This document shows positions 21,197-29,937 of a stretch of 40,390 bases of DNA, piece after piece. Source of the stretch: a virus; IMG/VR virus record IMGVR_UViG_3300037247_002436, positions 1 to 40,390 of that record; one strand, written 5' to 3'. Within the stretch, counting starts at the first letter, position 1, and each line of letters starts with the position of its first letter. Under the pieces are notes generated by a model. The model was not told the DNA's origin, searched no databases, and saw only the letters and a program-made list of their open reading frames with translations. A program made the position numbers and the translations under genes.

Positions 21197-22782
21197 TGAG
21201 TATTAATAGTTTGATCGAGCGGTTGTGGCCTGGTGGTGACGAAGCGATCGACGAGAAGCAGACCGACAACGAGGCCCGCATCGGCATGATCAAGCGCGAG
21301 TTTGCCGAGCATCCGAGCAAGGGGCTCACCCCGGCGCGGCTTTACCGGATTCTTGAAGACGCCGAAAAGGGAGACCTCAAGGCGCAGCACGAGCTGTTCG
21401 AGGACATGGAGGAGAAGGACGCCCAGATCGCCGCCGATCTCGGTAAGCGCCGTCAGCTTGCCGCCGAGCTTGAATGGCAGATCGTACCGCCGGATAATGC
21501 CTCGGCCCAGGAGAAGAAGGCGGCTGAGTTCTGCGCCGAGGTCTTTGTCGGGCTGGAGGTTGAAGATCTCATCATTGATCTTGGCTCCGGCATCGGCCAC
21601 GGCTGGGCCAACCTTGAGCTGCCGTGGGTCATGGACGGCGGCAAGCGCATCATCGAGCAACCATTATTCAGGCCGCACTCCTGGTTCAAGCTCCATCCGG
21701 AACGCCAGGACGAACTGCGGCTCCGCGATCTCTCCGGAGATGGGGCCGAGCTGTGGCCGCTGGGCTGGGCCCAGCATCGGCACCGGGCCAAGGCGGGATA
21801 CATCGCCCGCTCCGGTCTTCATCGTGTCCTGGTCTGGCCCTACCTGTTTCAGAATTACGCCCTGGCCGACCTGGCCGAACTGCTGGAGATATACGGTCTC
21901 CCGGCCAGGGTCGGCACCTATCCGCGCAACGCCACAGCCAAGGAGAAGGCCACCCTGTTGCGGGCCGTCACCAACCTGGGCCACCGGGCCGCCGGCATTA
22001 TCCCGGAGGGGATGCAGATCGATTTCAAAGAGGCGGCGGACGGCAAGGGTGAGCTGTTCGAGGTGATGATCCGCTGGTGCGAGCGGGCCAAGGCCAAGGC
22101 CATCCTGGGCAACACCCTCACCTCCGGAACCGGCGAGGGGACCAATACCAACGCCCTGGGCAACGTCCATGAGCGCAGCCAGCAAAGCCTGATCCGGTCG
22201 GATGCCCGCCAGTACGCGGGCACCGTTAACCGCGACATCCTTTGGCCCATGGCGGCCATGAACTTCGGCATTGATGACCGGCGCCGAGCCCCCCGCTTCT
22301 ACCTCGATACCGGCGAGACAGAGGATTTCAAGCTACTGGCCGAAAGCCTGCCGAAGTTTGTGGATATGGGCGCCAGGATCCCGGTCTGGTGGCTGCACGA
22401 AAAGACCCGCATTCCCCAGGCGGGCGACAAGGATGAGGTGCTGCAGCCAACTAACCGAACCCCTTCGACAAGCCAGGAGACCGAGCTGAAAAGGGTCGCA
22501 GCCTTGAAAGGCGGCTCGGTTATGCCCGGCGAGGGGGATGTAGTTGACGCCCAGATTGCCAGGCTGGGCGCAGACTCGGCCCCGGCTATTGACCAGATGG
22601 TTGCGGTCGTCCGCACCCTGCTTGACGAGGCCGAATCCCTGGAGCAGTTCCGTGACCGGCTGATCGAGGCATATCCTGATATGGACACCGATGCCCTGGC
22701 CGAGGTCATGACCCAGGCGCTCACCGCCGCCAAGCTGGCCGGGCGCTATGACATCCTTGAGGAGGTTGGCCTTGGCGATTGA
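21190..22782 (+). CDS. Portal protein, Mu gp29 (DUF935)
   Basis: The 530-residue protein matches DUF935 portals: DLKAQHELFEDMEEKDAQIAADLGKRR near the start, LRFRPHSWF-like and GLHRVLVWPYLFQNYALADLAELLEIYGLPAR in the core, and NTLTSGTG and GTVNRDILWPM later. The portal is the dodecameric ring at the capsid vertex through which DNA is packed and ejected. GGAGGTGG precedes ATG 21190; ATG 21196 is an alternative. The end overlaps gp30. An extra helical C-terminus (IDQMVAVVRTLLDEAESLEQF) is normal for the family. Confidence 0.92.
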   Translation: MVMSINSLIERLWPGGDEAIDEKQTDNEARIGMIKREFAEHPSKGLTPARLYRILEDAEKGDLKAQHELFEDMEEKDAQIAADLGKRRQLAAELEWQIVPPDNASAQEKKAAEFCAEVFVGLEVEDLIIDLGSGIGHGWANLELPWVMDGGKRIIEQPLFRPHSWFKLHPERQDELRLRDLSGDGAELWPLGWAQHRHRAKAGYIARSGLHRVLVWPYLFQNYALADLAELLEIYGLPARVGTYPRNATAKEKATLLRAVTNLGHRAAGIIPEGMQIDFKEAADGKGELFEVMIRWCERAKAKAILGNTLTSGTGEGTNTNALGNVHERSQQSLIRSDARQYAGTVNRDILWPMAAMNFGIDDRRRAPRFYLDTGETEDFKLLAESLPKFVDMGARIPVWWLHEKTRIPQAGDKDEVLQPTNRTPSTSQETELKRVAALKGGSVMPGEGDVVDAQIARLGADSAPAIDQMVAVVRTLLDEAESLEQFRDRLIEAYPDMDTDALAEVMTQALTAAKLAGRYDILEEVGLGD

Positions 22783-23473
22783 ATACGGCTCACTGCCGTT
22801 TGCTCAGCAGATCGCCTTCTTCAGGCAGAAGGTCAACCTGCCCACCGAGGCATGGACCGACCTCTGGCATAGTATGCACGCACGCGCCTTTGTGGTTGCC
22901 GGCGCCATGCGCGATGAGCTGTTGACCGATCTGCGCAGTGCGGTGGACAAGGCCATCAGCCAGGGCACTACCATCGCCGAGTTCCGCAAGGACTTCGACT
23001 CCATCGTCGCCAGCAACGGCTGGACATATAACGGCGGCCGTAACTGGCGCACCAGGGTGATCTTCGACACCAATCTGCGCCAAAGCTACAACGCCGGCCG
23101 CGAAGCGCAAATGGCCGATCCGGAGTTACGCAAGGCCCGGCCTTACGGCCTGTACAGGCACAGTGGCAGCCCAAACCCCCGGCAGGAGCATCTTAGTTGG
23201 AACGGCATGGTGTTGCCCCTCGATGATCCATGGTGGCAGACCCATACCCCGTCAAACGGCTGGGGCTGTCATTGCACGAAGCATATGCTCTCGGCCCGTG
23301 ATGTGGAGCGCATGGGGCTCAAGGTGGCAACCGAGGCCCCGCCGATGAACTACCGCGAGGTCACGGTTGGGCAGCGAGGCCCGAACCCGCGCACGGTGCA
23401 GGTTCCTGAAGGGATCGATCCGGGCTTTGCCTACAATCCCGGCACAACCGGCTGGGCAGCCGAACGTCGATAA
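22772..23473 (+). CDS. Head morphogenesis protein, Mu gp30 (F) type
   Basis: The protein contains the phage Mu F-like head morphogenesis domain: FDTNLRQSYNAGREAQMADPELRKARPYGLYRHSG with a C-terminal WNGMVLPLDDPWWQTHTPSNGWGCHC. It should be a minor capsid protein near the portal. I place the start at TTG 22772 (LAIEYGS), with GAGGAGG eight bases upstream; it overlaps the portal stop. At about 233 residues it is shorter than Mu gp30, as in several Mu-like phages that lack the C-terminal half. Confidence 0.85.
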   Translation: MAIEYGSLPFAQQIAFFRQKVNLPTEAWTDLWHSMHARAFVVAGAMRDELLTDLRSAVDKAISQGTTIAEFRKDFDSIVASNGWTYNGGRNWRTRVIFDTNLRQSYNAGREAQMADPELRKARPYGLYRHSGSPNPRQEHLSWNGMVLPLDDPWWQTHTPSNGWGCHCTKHMLSARDVERMGLKVATEAPPMNYREVTVGQRGPNPRTVQVPEGIDPGFAYNPGTTGWAAERR

Positions 23474-23488
23474 ACGTTAAGGGGAAGC

Positions 23489-24025
23489 ATGGCCGGGGCA
23501 AGTCTTGCCATCAATGTCGAGTTTGAAGACCGCCCGGTGCGCGAGGCCCTGAAGGAGCTGGAGCGGGCCGGCGGTAATCTGAAACCCGCCTTCCAGGATA
23601 TCGGCGAGTATCTGCTCATCAGTCATCGGGAGCGCTATGACAAGGAGCAGGCCCCGGACGGCACATCATGGGAGCCGCTGGCCGATAGCACGCTGCGCCG
23701 CAAGATGCTCAAAGGAGTGCGCCGGGGTAAAGGAAAAAAACGCAAGTCGCTCACCACCGGCCGGGGTACCAAGACCGGGGCCATCAATGCCCTGGTCAAG
23801 AGCAAGATCCTGGTGGAGTCAAGCGACCTGCGCGACTTGATGCGCTACCTGGCAACCGGAAACAGCCTCCAGTTCGGCACCGACCGGATCTACGGCGCCA
23901 CCCAGCATTTCGGCGACCCGGAGCGCAACATCCCGGCCCGTACCATCCTGGGGCTGTCGGATGAGGACCAGGTCGAGATTATGGCCATCCTGAGGAGGCA
24001 TCTGGCAGAGGCAATGAAGAATTAG
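23489..24025 (+). CDS. Virion morphogenesis protein, Mu gpG
   Basis: The 178-residue protein matches the phage virion morphogenesis family (Mu gpG, related to P2 gpS): FEDRPVREALKELERAGGNLKPAFQDIGEYLL, DGTSWEPLADSTLRRK, and the C-terminal RNIPARTILGLSDEDQVEI. In P2 the homologue helps complete the tail; in Mu it is needed for head/tail assembly. AAGGGG precedes the ATG. A short hairpin with a T-run (AACGC/GCGTT, about 24036-24052) after the stop could be a weak terminator, ending the first late operon. Confidence 0.88.
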   Translation: MAGASLAINVEFEDRPVREALKELERAGGNLKPAFQDIGEYLLISHRERYDKEQAPDGTSWEPLADSTLRRKMLKGVRRGKGKKRKSLTTGRGTKTGAINALVKSKILVESSDLRDLMRYLATGNSLQFGTDRIYGATQHFGDPERNIPARTILGLSDEDQVEIMAILRRHLAEAMKN

Positions 24026-24189
24026 CCCAGAAACGCCGGAGAGCGTTTTTAAGGGGTGGTGACCGGGTCGAAGGCCGCGCCGGGGCCTGAACATTGCAGA
24101 CAGTGAAATTTAAACAACTTTTAAACAAGGTTTTATGCCAGCCGGACGGCTGATTTCCCGGAAACCAGGGAAGCCGCCCGGTCCGACTA

Positions 24190-24207
24190 CTGAAACACTT
24201 CAGCTAA
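24190..24207 (+). promoter_or_regulatory. Candidate late control site upstream of protease gene I
   Basis: This is the second identical copy of CTGAAACACTTCAGCTAA (first at 16652). It ends 32 bases before the I start codon, in a 214-base gap (24026-24239) that otherwise holds only hairpins. Confidence 0.45.
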
Positions 24208-24239
24208 CCAGACTTAAATCAGGAGATTAACATCCAGCC

Positions 24240-25331
24240 ATGAAGAAGCAACTTGGAGTCAAAACAAGCCGTGGCGTCGTAGCCGTGGCCGCCTGTGTTA
24301 GCGCGCTTTCGGGCAGCGCCCCTGGCGAGATCATGTTGTTTCCGGTCGGAGAGTTCCGGGCCAGGGACGGCAGACCGCATGAGGTTGAAGCGTGGCGGCT
24401 CGATGCTGTTGGCGCCGCCCTTCTGGTGGCCCAGGCCGAAGCGGCTGAGGGCGACTTTGTTATCGACTACGAGCACCAGACCCTGCACGCCGATGATAAC
24501 GGGCAACCGGCCCCGGCGGCCGGCTGGTTCAAAAAACTCGAATGGCGGGAGGGTGATGGTCTCTATGCCGTTGACGTGCAGTGGACGGCCAAGGCCCGCG
24601 CCATGATCGAGGCCGGAGAGTATCGCTATATCTCGCCGGTGTTCCAGTATGACAAAAAAACCGGCGTTGTGCTGGAAGTGTTGATGGCGGCGCTGACCAA
24701 TTACCCGGCCCTGGATGGTCATTCCGACCTGGCGGTTAGGGCCGCCGCGAAGTTTCAAACAAAAAACAAGGAGGATTCTACTGTGAACCGTGAACAATTA
24801 ATCGCCCTGTTGGGCCTGGCAGAGGATGCCAGTGATGAACAGATTAAAAAGGGTATGGCGGCGCTTAAGGTAAAGGCGGATTCCGCCGACGGCTTGAAGA
24901 CGGAAATTACCGGTCTCAAGACGGCCCATGGCACCGAGATCGCCGCCCTCAAGTCTGCCGGCGGCAAGCCTGATCCGGCCAAGTATGTGCCGGCGAAAGA
25001 TTTCGAGGAGCTGAAGAAAGAGGTTGTGTCGCTCAAAAGCGAGCAGACTTCCGGCACTGTTGCGGCCCTGGTGAGTCAAGGCGTTGAGGACGGTAAACTG
25101 TTGCCGGTGCAGAAGGATTGGGCCACGGAGCTTGGCAACAAGGATGTTGCCGCTCTCAAGAGCTATCTGGAGAAGACCCCGGCCATCGCCGCCTTGAAAG
25201 GCAGCCAGACCAGAGGCAAGTCCCCGGAGGGCGCTGACGATGAGGTATTGACCGCTGATGAGTTGGCGGTGTGCAAGAACCTCGGCATCTCTGCAGAGGA
25301 CTACAAAAAAGCAAACCCGGCCCCGGCGTAA
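24240..25331 (+). CDS. I: Head maturation protease, Mu gpI
   Basis: The N-terminal half is the Mu I protease: GEIMLFPVGEFRARDGRP, FVIDYEHQTLHADDNGQPAPAAGWFKKLEWREGDGLYAVDVQWT, RYISPVFQYDKKTG and LTNYPALDGH. The protease trims scaffold and head proteins during capsid maturation. The C-terminal half (from residue 182) is the helical scaffold, with a separate nested start (see next entry). The total of 363 residues is near that of Mu gpI (361). An AGGAG lies 13 bases before ATG 24240. Confidence 0.9.
   Translation: MKKQLGVKTSRGVVAVAACVSALSGSAPGEIMLFPVGEFRARDGRPHEVEAWRLDAVGAALLVAQAEAAEGDFVIDYEHQTLHADDNGQPAPAAGWFKKLEWREGDGLYAVDVQWTAKARAMIEAGEYRYISPVFQYDKKTGVVLEVLMAALTNYPALDGHSDLAVRAAAKFQTKNKEDSTVNREQLIALLGLAEDASDEQIKKGMAALKVKADSADGLKTEITGLKTAHGTEIAALKSAGGKPDPAKYVPAKDFEELKKEVVSLKSEQTSGTVAALVSQGVEDGKLLPVQKDWATELGNKDVAALKSYLEKTPAIAALKGSQTRGKSPEGADDEVLTADELAVCKNLGISAEDYKKANPAPA
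24783..25331 (+). CDS. Z: Nested scaffold protein, Mu gpZ-like
   Basis: Inside I, AAGGAGG (24768-24774) lies eight bases ahead of an in-frame GTG (24783), so the last 182 residues can be made as a separate product. This reproduces Mu, where Z, the scaffold, is encoded by the 3' part of I. The product is helical and charged (KGMAALKVKADSADGLKTEI, DFEELKKEVVSLKSEQ) and ends with TADELAVCKNLGISAEDY. It would guide capsid assembly and then be removed by the I protease. Confidence 0.75.
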   Translation: MNREQLIALLGLAEDASDEQIKKGMAALKVKADSADGLKTEITGLKTAHGTEIAALKSAGGKPDPAKYVPAKDFEELKKEVVSLKSEQTSGTVAALVSQGVEDGKLLPVQKDWATELGNKDVAALKSYLEKTPAIAALKGSQTRGKSPEGADDEVLTADELAVCKNLGISAEDYKKANPAPA

Positions 25332-25377
25332 TCGGAAAAACCTTTCACCCCTTTAAAAGCTGAACAAGGAGAACCCA

Positions 25378-25785
25378 ATGGCAGCATTAACAGAAGATCG
25401 GGACACCCCGAAAAAAGACAATAAAAAGTTTGGTCTGCCCGTTGCGGCTGCCACAAAACTTTTTGCAGGCGGCATCGGCTGTTTAAGCGCCACCGGCTAT
25501 CTAGTGCCGGGCAGCACCGCCACAACCTTAAAGGCGGTAGGCCGCATCAATGAGCAGGTGGACAACAGCGCCGGAGCTGACGGCGATCTCAAGGTCGAGA
25601 TCGATCGCGGTCTGTTCCGCTTCAAAAACTCGGCTGCTGCTGATGAGATCACCAATGTGGAGATCGGCAGCGATTGCTACATCGTTGACGACCAGACCGT
25701 GGCTAAGACCGACGGCGGCGCCACCCGGTCTGTGGCGGGAAAAGTCCGCGATGTGGACTCCCTTGGCGTCTGGGTCGAGTTTTAA
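25378..25785 (+). CDS. Head decoration-type structural protein
   Basis: The 135-residue protein lies between scaffold and major capsid protein and is mostly beta with many Gly/Ala/Asp residues (ATKLFAGGIGCLSATGYLVPG, VEIDRGLFRFKNSAAADEI, GKVRDVDSLGVWVEF). The position and fold type match head decoration or capsid cement proteins of Mu-like phages. AAGGAG precedes the ATG. The specific family is not certain. It is a virion component by inference. Confidence 0.7.
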   Translation: MAALTEDRDTPKKDNKKFGLPVAAATKLFAGGIGCLSATGYLVPGSTATTLKAVGRINEQVDNSAGADGDLKVEIDRGLFRFKNSAAADEITNVEIGSDCYIVDDQTVAKTDGGATRSVAGKVRDVDSLGVWVEF

Positions 25786-25845
25786 TCGCCTCGGACATCC
25801 CCACTCTTTTCAGAACTTAATCTTTGAACGAGGAGAATTAATCCC

Positions 25846-26739
25846 ATGATTATCAATAGTGCAAACAACGCCATTCTGTTTAGGGCGTTCAACACTGCCT
25901 TTCAGCGCGGTTTTACCGGTGTCAATCCAATGTGGAACAAAGTGGCGACAATGGTGCCGTCCACCACCGGCACCGAGGACTACGGTTGGATCGGTTCACT
26001 TCCCGGCATGCGGGAGTGGGACGGCGACCGTCATATCCACAACCTGAAGAACCACGACTACAGCATCAAAAACAAGAAATTCGAGCTGACCGTCGGTGTG
26101 CCCCTGGAGAAGATTGAAGATGATCAGTACGGCGTTTATGCGCCGATGATGGAGATGCTCGGCCAGTCCGCCAATGAGCATCCCGACCAGCTTGTTTTCG
26201 GCCTGCTGGCGGATGGTTTTGACACCCCCTGCTTTGACAAGCAGTATTTCTTTGACGCCGACCACCCGGTGCTCCAGAAGGACGGCACCGTAGCCAGCGT
26301 CAGCAACATGCAGGCCGGAGCCGGTGACCCCTGGTTTCTGCTCGATACCCGCCGGCCCCTTAAACCTCTTATTCTACAGATGCGCAAGATGCCCAACTTC
26401 GTCAGGAAAGACCGGCCCGAGGATGACAATGTTTTCATGAGTGGTGAATTGGTCTATGGCGTCGATGACCGCAAGAACGTCGGCTTCGGTTACTGGCAGA
26501 TGGGCTTTGGCTCTAAGGCCGCCCTGGATGCGGCCAACTTTGATCTGGCCATGGGCGCAATGGGCGCCTTCAAGGGTGACCATGGCAAACCCCTGGGCGT
26601 AATGCCGAATCTGTTGGTGGTCGGCCCCAGTAACCGGGCCAAGGCTAAGGCTGTTATTGAGGCGGAACGGCTTGCCAATGGCGGCAGCAATACCAACTAC
26701 AAGGCGGTTGAAATCATGATCGCACCCTGGCTTGCTTAA
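25846..26739 (+). CDS. T: Major capsid protein, Mu gpT
   Basis: The 297-residue protein matches the Mu major head subunit: FRAFNTAFQRGFTGV at the start, TEDYGWIGSLPGMREWDGDR, NKKFELTVGVPLEKIEDDQYGVY and FDADHPV, ending with KPLGVMPNLLVVGPSNRAKAKAVIEAE. It forms the icosahedral head shell. AACGAGGAG lies upstream of the ATG. A hairpin-forming GC-rich stretch (GGCTGGTCTGGG...CCGGCCAGGCCAGCC, about 26763-26795) follows the stop and may stabilise the abundant mRNA. Confidence 0.93.
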   Translation: MIINSANNAILFRAFNTAFQRGFTGVNPMWNKVATMVPSTTGTEDYGWIGSLPGMREWDGDRHIHNLKNHDYSIKNKKFELTVGVPLEKIEDDQYGVYAPMMEMLGQSANEHPDQLVFGLLADGFDTPCFDKQYFFDADHPVLQKDGTVASVSNMQAGAGDPWFLLDTRRPLKPLILQMRKMPNFVRKDRPEDDNVFMSGELVYGVDDRKNVGFGYWQMGFGSKAALDAANFDLAMGAMGAFKGDHGKPLGVMPNLLVVGPSNRAKAKAVIEAERLANGGSNTNYKAVEIMIAPWLA

Positions 26740-26828
26740 GCCCGGTTGCTGATCGTTTGTTCGGCTGGTCTGGGCTTTACCCGGCCAGGCCAGCCTTATT
26801 CCCAAACCTCTATTGAGGAGCATTAAAA

Positions 26829-27215
26829 ATGATTCGCATAACATCAAAACAACCAGGCTTCCGGCGCTGCAATGTGGCGCACGCCAAGGACGCGGTCGAA
26901 TATCCGGATGACAAGTTCAGCAAAGAGGAGCTCAAGGCCCTCAGGGCTGAGCCGATGCTGGTGGTCGAGCAGTTGGATGGTGAGCCAAAAGCGGTAGGTG
27001 GCAGTGCTGCCAAGGACAACGAGATTGCCATGGCCGACATTGTCGCTGCCATTGGGCGCTTGCCGGTCGATAACCCGGATCTGTGGAGCGCCTCTACAGG
27101 AAAGCCCCATGTTAAGTCCATTGAGAATGAACTCCCGGAAGGCGCTAATATCGGGAGCGCTCAGCGTGATGAGGGCTGGGAGATTTTCCAGAAAGCTGAT
27201 CAGGCGGGTGAGTAA
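26829..27215 (+). CDS. FluMu HI1506-like protein
   Basis: The 128-residue protein begins with IRITSKQPGFRRCNVAHAKDAVEYPDDKFSKEELKALRAEPMLVVE, the FluMu N-terminal domain seen in HI1506-like proteins of Mu-like phages. The C-terminal part (IENELPEGANIGSAQRDEGWEIF) is shorter and variable. It stands directly after the major capsid gene, as in FluMu. A structural or assembly role is likely; none has been shown to my knowledge. GAGGAG precedes the ATG. Confidence 0.82.
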   Translation: MIRITSKQPGFRRCNVAHAKDAVEYPDDKFSKEELKALRAEPMLVVEQLDGEPKAVGGSAAKDNEIAMADIVAAIGRLPVDNPDLWSASTGKPHVKSIENELPEGANIGSAQRDEGWEIFQKADQAGE

Positions 27216-27218
27216 GCA

Positions 27219-27626
27219 ATGTACGGCAGTCAAGCTGACATGGAAGACCGGTTCGGCACGGAGGAGCTGATCCAGCTCACCGACCGGACCGGCTCCGGCG
27301 TGATCGATGCAGCCGTCCTCAACAGGGCGATCGCCGATGCGGACGCCGAGATCGACGGTTATCTCGCCAGCCGCTACAAGCTGCCATTGGCTGAGACTCC
27401 TCCGGCGCTTACGCGGATCGCCTGCGATATCGCCCGCTATCTGCTCTATGACGATGCGGTCATTGACAGCGTTAAGGACCGTTACGACAACGCGGTGAAG
27501 TTTTTGCGCGGGGTGGCCAGGGGTGATGTGTCCCTGGTGGAGCAGACCGGCGATACCGCAGAAACGGCAGGTGTGGCCGAGTTCGAGTCCGGTCGGACCG
27601 TGTTCAATAGCGGAGGAGGATTCTGA
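27219..27626 (+). CDS. Mu gp36 (DUF1320), head-tail region
   Basis: The 135-residue protein matches DUF1320: MYGSQADMEDRFGTEELIQLTDR, DADAEIDGYLASRYKLPL, and ACDIARYLLYDDAV...DRYDNAVKFLRGVARGDVSL. It is the Mu gp36 relative, the head-tail adaptor class that binds beneath the portal. It is tightly spaced after the FluMu gene and overlaps gp37 by one base (TGATG). Confidence 0.9.
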   Translation: MYGSQADMEDRFGTEELIQLTDRTGSGVIDAAVLNRAIADADAEIDGYLASRYKLPLAETPPALTRIACDIARYLLYDDAVIDSVKDRYDNAVKFLRGVARGDVSLVEQTGDTAETAGVAEFESGRTVFNSGGGF

Positions 27627-28189
27627 TGGGCATCATCTCGGCAATCGAGGACCAGATCCTGGCGGAGGCAAAAGCTGCCCTGGGCAACACGGTGCGCCAG
27701 GTTAAAACCTTGCCGGGCGGCTGGACCTTGGCAACGCTCAAACGGGCGTTGCAGTTTGCTCCTGGCGTGTACGTGGCTTTTAACGGCATGGCGCCAGGTT
27801 CGACAGACGGCTATTTTGACGGCCGCTTTTCAGTTTACACGGTGAGCAAGGGAGCCAGCGAGAAAGACCGGCGCCGGGGCAACCCAAGGGTGATCGGCGC
27901 TTATGACATGGTGGAGATACTGCTGCCCGTGCTGAGCGTTTTGACCGTGCCGGATATCGGCAGCGCCAAGGTAAGCGGCGTGGACAACCTGTTTCGGGAT
28001 GCCATGTTCGAACTGGGCGGCACCGTGTACGGCATCAATCTGACCATGCCGAACATGGGGTTTGATTACCGGGCCGATGAGTCAGCCCTGGCCGACTTTG
28101 TCCTGTTCCATGCCGAGTCCTACAACGAGGGCGGCATAGAAGCCGAAGAAGATCCGCTTATCATTGGCGAACAACAACTCAACCAGTAA
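27626..28189 (+). CDS. Mu gp37 (DUF1834), tail terminator class
   Basis: The 187-residue protein matches DUF1834: IISAIEDQILAEAKAALGNTVRQVKTLPG, LKRALQFAPGVYVAFNGM, and RRRGNPRVIGAYDMVEILLPVLSV. In Mu this position holds gp37, thought to close the tail tube at the head side. The end is typical (DFVLFHAESYNEGG). AAGGAGG of the next gene lies at the stop. The gene is intact. Confidence 0.88.
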   Translation: MGIISAIEDQILAEAKAALGNTVRQVKTLPGGWTLATLKRALQFAPGVYVAFNGMAPGSTDGYFDGRFSVYTVSKGASEKDRRRGNPRVIGAYDMVEILLPVLSVLTVPDIGSAKVSGVDNLFRDAMFELGGTVYGINLTMPNMGFDYRADESALADFVLFHAESYNEGGIEAEEDPLIIGEQQLNQ

Positions 28190-28200
28190 GGAGGCAGCAG

Positions 28201-28437
28201 ATGCCGAAACTTCGTATCAAACCGAACATGGATAAGGCGACCAAAAAACCGCACAAGATCCGCCTGCCCGGGAAGCCCCACGAATTTTTACCGGCGGGCG
28301 GCGCTGATGTGGAGAAGAACAAGTTCTGGATCCGCCGTCTGCGCGATAAATCCGTCGTAGAAACTAAAACGATTGTGGCCGCCAAGAAGGCGGCGGCCGC
28401 CGAGACCAAGAAGAAGGTTGCCCCCGCCAAAGAGTAG
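28201..28437 (+). CDS. DUF2635 (Mu gp38-like) small protein
   Basis: The 78-residue, strongly basic protein begins with PKLRIKPNMDKATKKPHKIRLPGKPHEFLPAGGADVEKNKFWIRRLRDKSV, which is DUF2635. Mu-like phages carry it directly ahead of the tail sheath. The Lys/Ala tail (AAKKAAAAETKKKVAPAKE) is low-complexity. Its role is unknown; it could help sheath or tube assembly. AAGGAGG precedes the ATG. Confidence 0.85.
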   Translation: MPKLRIKPNMDKATKKPHKIRLPGKPHEFLPAGGADVEKNKFWIRRLRDKSVVETKTIVAAKKAAAAETKKKVAPAKE

Positions 28438-28473
28438 AAGGCCGGCCAAACCACAACCAAGGAGTAACGCACC

Positions 28474-29937
28474 ATGCTGCCATTTAATAAATTGCCGGCG
28501 TCGCTTCGACTGCCCGGCGTTTTTATCGAGATTGACAACACCCTCGCCGCCCAGGCCGAGCAGCAGTTCAAGCTGCTGGTCATCGGCCAGCGCCTTTCCA
28601 CAGGCCTGGTGGCGGCAGGAGTGCCAACCAGGATCACCAGTTACGGCCAGGCCGAAGAGGCATTCGGTCGCGGCTCGATGCTGGCTGAGCAGTTCCGGAT
28701 GATCAAGGACATCGACCAGTTTACCGAGACCTGGGCCATTGCCCTGGATGAGGATGGGGCCGGGGCAGAAGCCGCCGGCAGTATCGACCTGCCCGGCGAC
28801 GCCACCGAGAACGGCACCCTCAGCCTCTATATTGCAGGCGTCAGGGTGCGCGCCGCAGTTGCCTCCGGAGACGCAGGCAGCGCCATCGCCATCGCCCTGG
28901 CCGCTGCTATCAATGCTGATACGACCCGGCAGGTAACGGCGGTCGTCAACGGCGTTACCGATACCAAGGTGGATCTGACCTGCCGCTGGAAAGGCGAGAC
29001 CGGCAACGACATTGATCTGCGCCTGAATTATTACGGCGAGAAGACGCCCAAGGGCATCATCCCGGCCATCGTCGCCATGAGCGGCGGCACCTCCAACCCG
29101 GACATTGCCACCGCCATCGCCGCCATGGGCGATGATTGGTACAACTGGATGGTTATGCCGTACACCGATACGGCCAATCTTGTTGCCCTGGAGGCTGAGT
29201 TGGATGGTCGCTATGGGCCCATGCAGCAGAAAGGCGGCCGGGCCTTTGCGGCCTATCGCGGCAACCATGGCGAAACCGGAACCTTCGGGGGCGCCCGCAA
29301 CAGTCCGCATGTGACGTGCATGGGCGCCAACAGTTCGCCGACGCCGCCCTATCTATGGGCCGCGATCAACGCCATTGCCGCTGCCAACCCGCTGGCCCTT
29401 GACCCGGCCCGGCCGCTGCAGACCATCTGGCTCAAAGGGGCTCTGGCCCCGGCCATTGAGGAGCGCTGGGACGATGCGGAACGCAATCTGCTGCTCTACG
29501 ACGGCATGGCCACCTACCGGGTGGACCAATCGGGCCGTTGCCTGATCGAGCGGCAGATCACCATGTACCAGACCAATGCGGCGGGGGTTGAGGACATCTC
29601 GTATCTCGACATCACCCGACCCGAGACCCTGGAGCGCATCCGCTATGAGCAGCGGGCGCGGATTGCTTTGCGCTTCCCGAGGCACAAGCTCTCCGACGAT
29701 TCCACCGCCCCCTTTGGCGCTGGGCAGCCCATTGTTACCGAGACGGTGATCAAGGGTGAGTTGCTGGCCAAATATCAGGATTTCATTGAGCTTGGCTGGT
29801 GCGATGGTTACGAGGCCTACAAGGCGTCGATCATTGTTGAGATCGACACGGCCAGCGGCCGGATCAACTGGAAGGATGAGCCCAATCTGGTCGGCCAGGC
29901 CCGGACATTTGCCGGACTCATGCAATTCCGCATTTGA
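28474..29937 (+). CDS. L: Contractile tail sheath, Mu gpL
   Basis: The 487-residue protein matches Mu-type sheath: RLPGVFIEIDNTLAAQ at the start, VIGQRLSTGLVAAGVPTRITS, the middle GGTSNPDIATAIAAMGDDWYNWMVMPY, and the C-terminal conserved sheath domain (LDITRPETLERIRYEQRARIALRFPRHKLSDD, ending GRINWKDEPNLVGQARTFAGLMQFRI). It forms the contractile outer tail. The TGA stop shares its last A with the first base of a palindromic element, so the native C-terminus could have been set by that insertion. Confidence 0.93.
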   Translation: MLPFNKLPASLRLPGVFIEIDNTLAAQAEQQFKLLVIGQRLSTGLVAAGVPTRITSYGQAEEAFGRGSMLAEQFRMIKDIDQFTETWAIALDEDGAGAEAAGSIDLPGDATENGTLSLYIAGVRVRAAVASGDAGSAIAIALAAAINADTTRQVTAVVNGVTDTKVDLTCRWKGETGNDIDLRLNYYGEKTPKGIIPAIVAMSGGTSNPDIATAIAAMGDDWYNWMVMPYTDTANLVALEAELDGRYGPMQQKGGRAFAAYRGNHGETGTFGGARNSPHVTCMGANSSPTPPYLWAAINAIAAANPLALDPARPLQTIWLKGALAPAIEERWDDAERNLLLYDGMATYRVDQSGRCLIERQITMYQTNAAGVEDISYLDITRPETLERIRYEQRARIALRFPRHKLSDDSTAPFGAGQPIVTETVIKGELLAKYQDFIELGWCDGYEAYKASIIVEIDTASGRINWKDEPNLVGQARTFAGLMQFRI

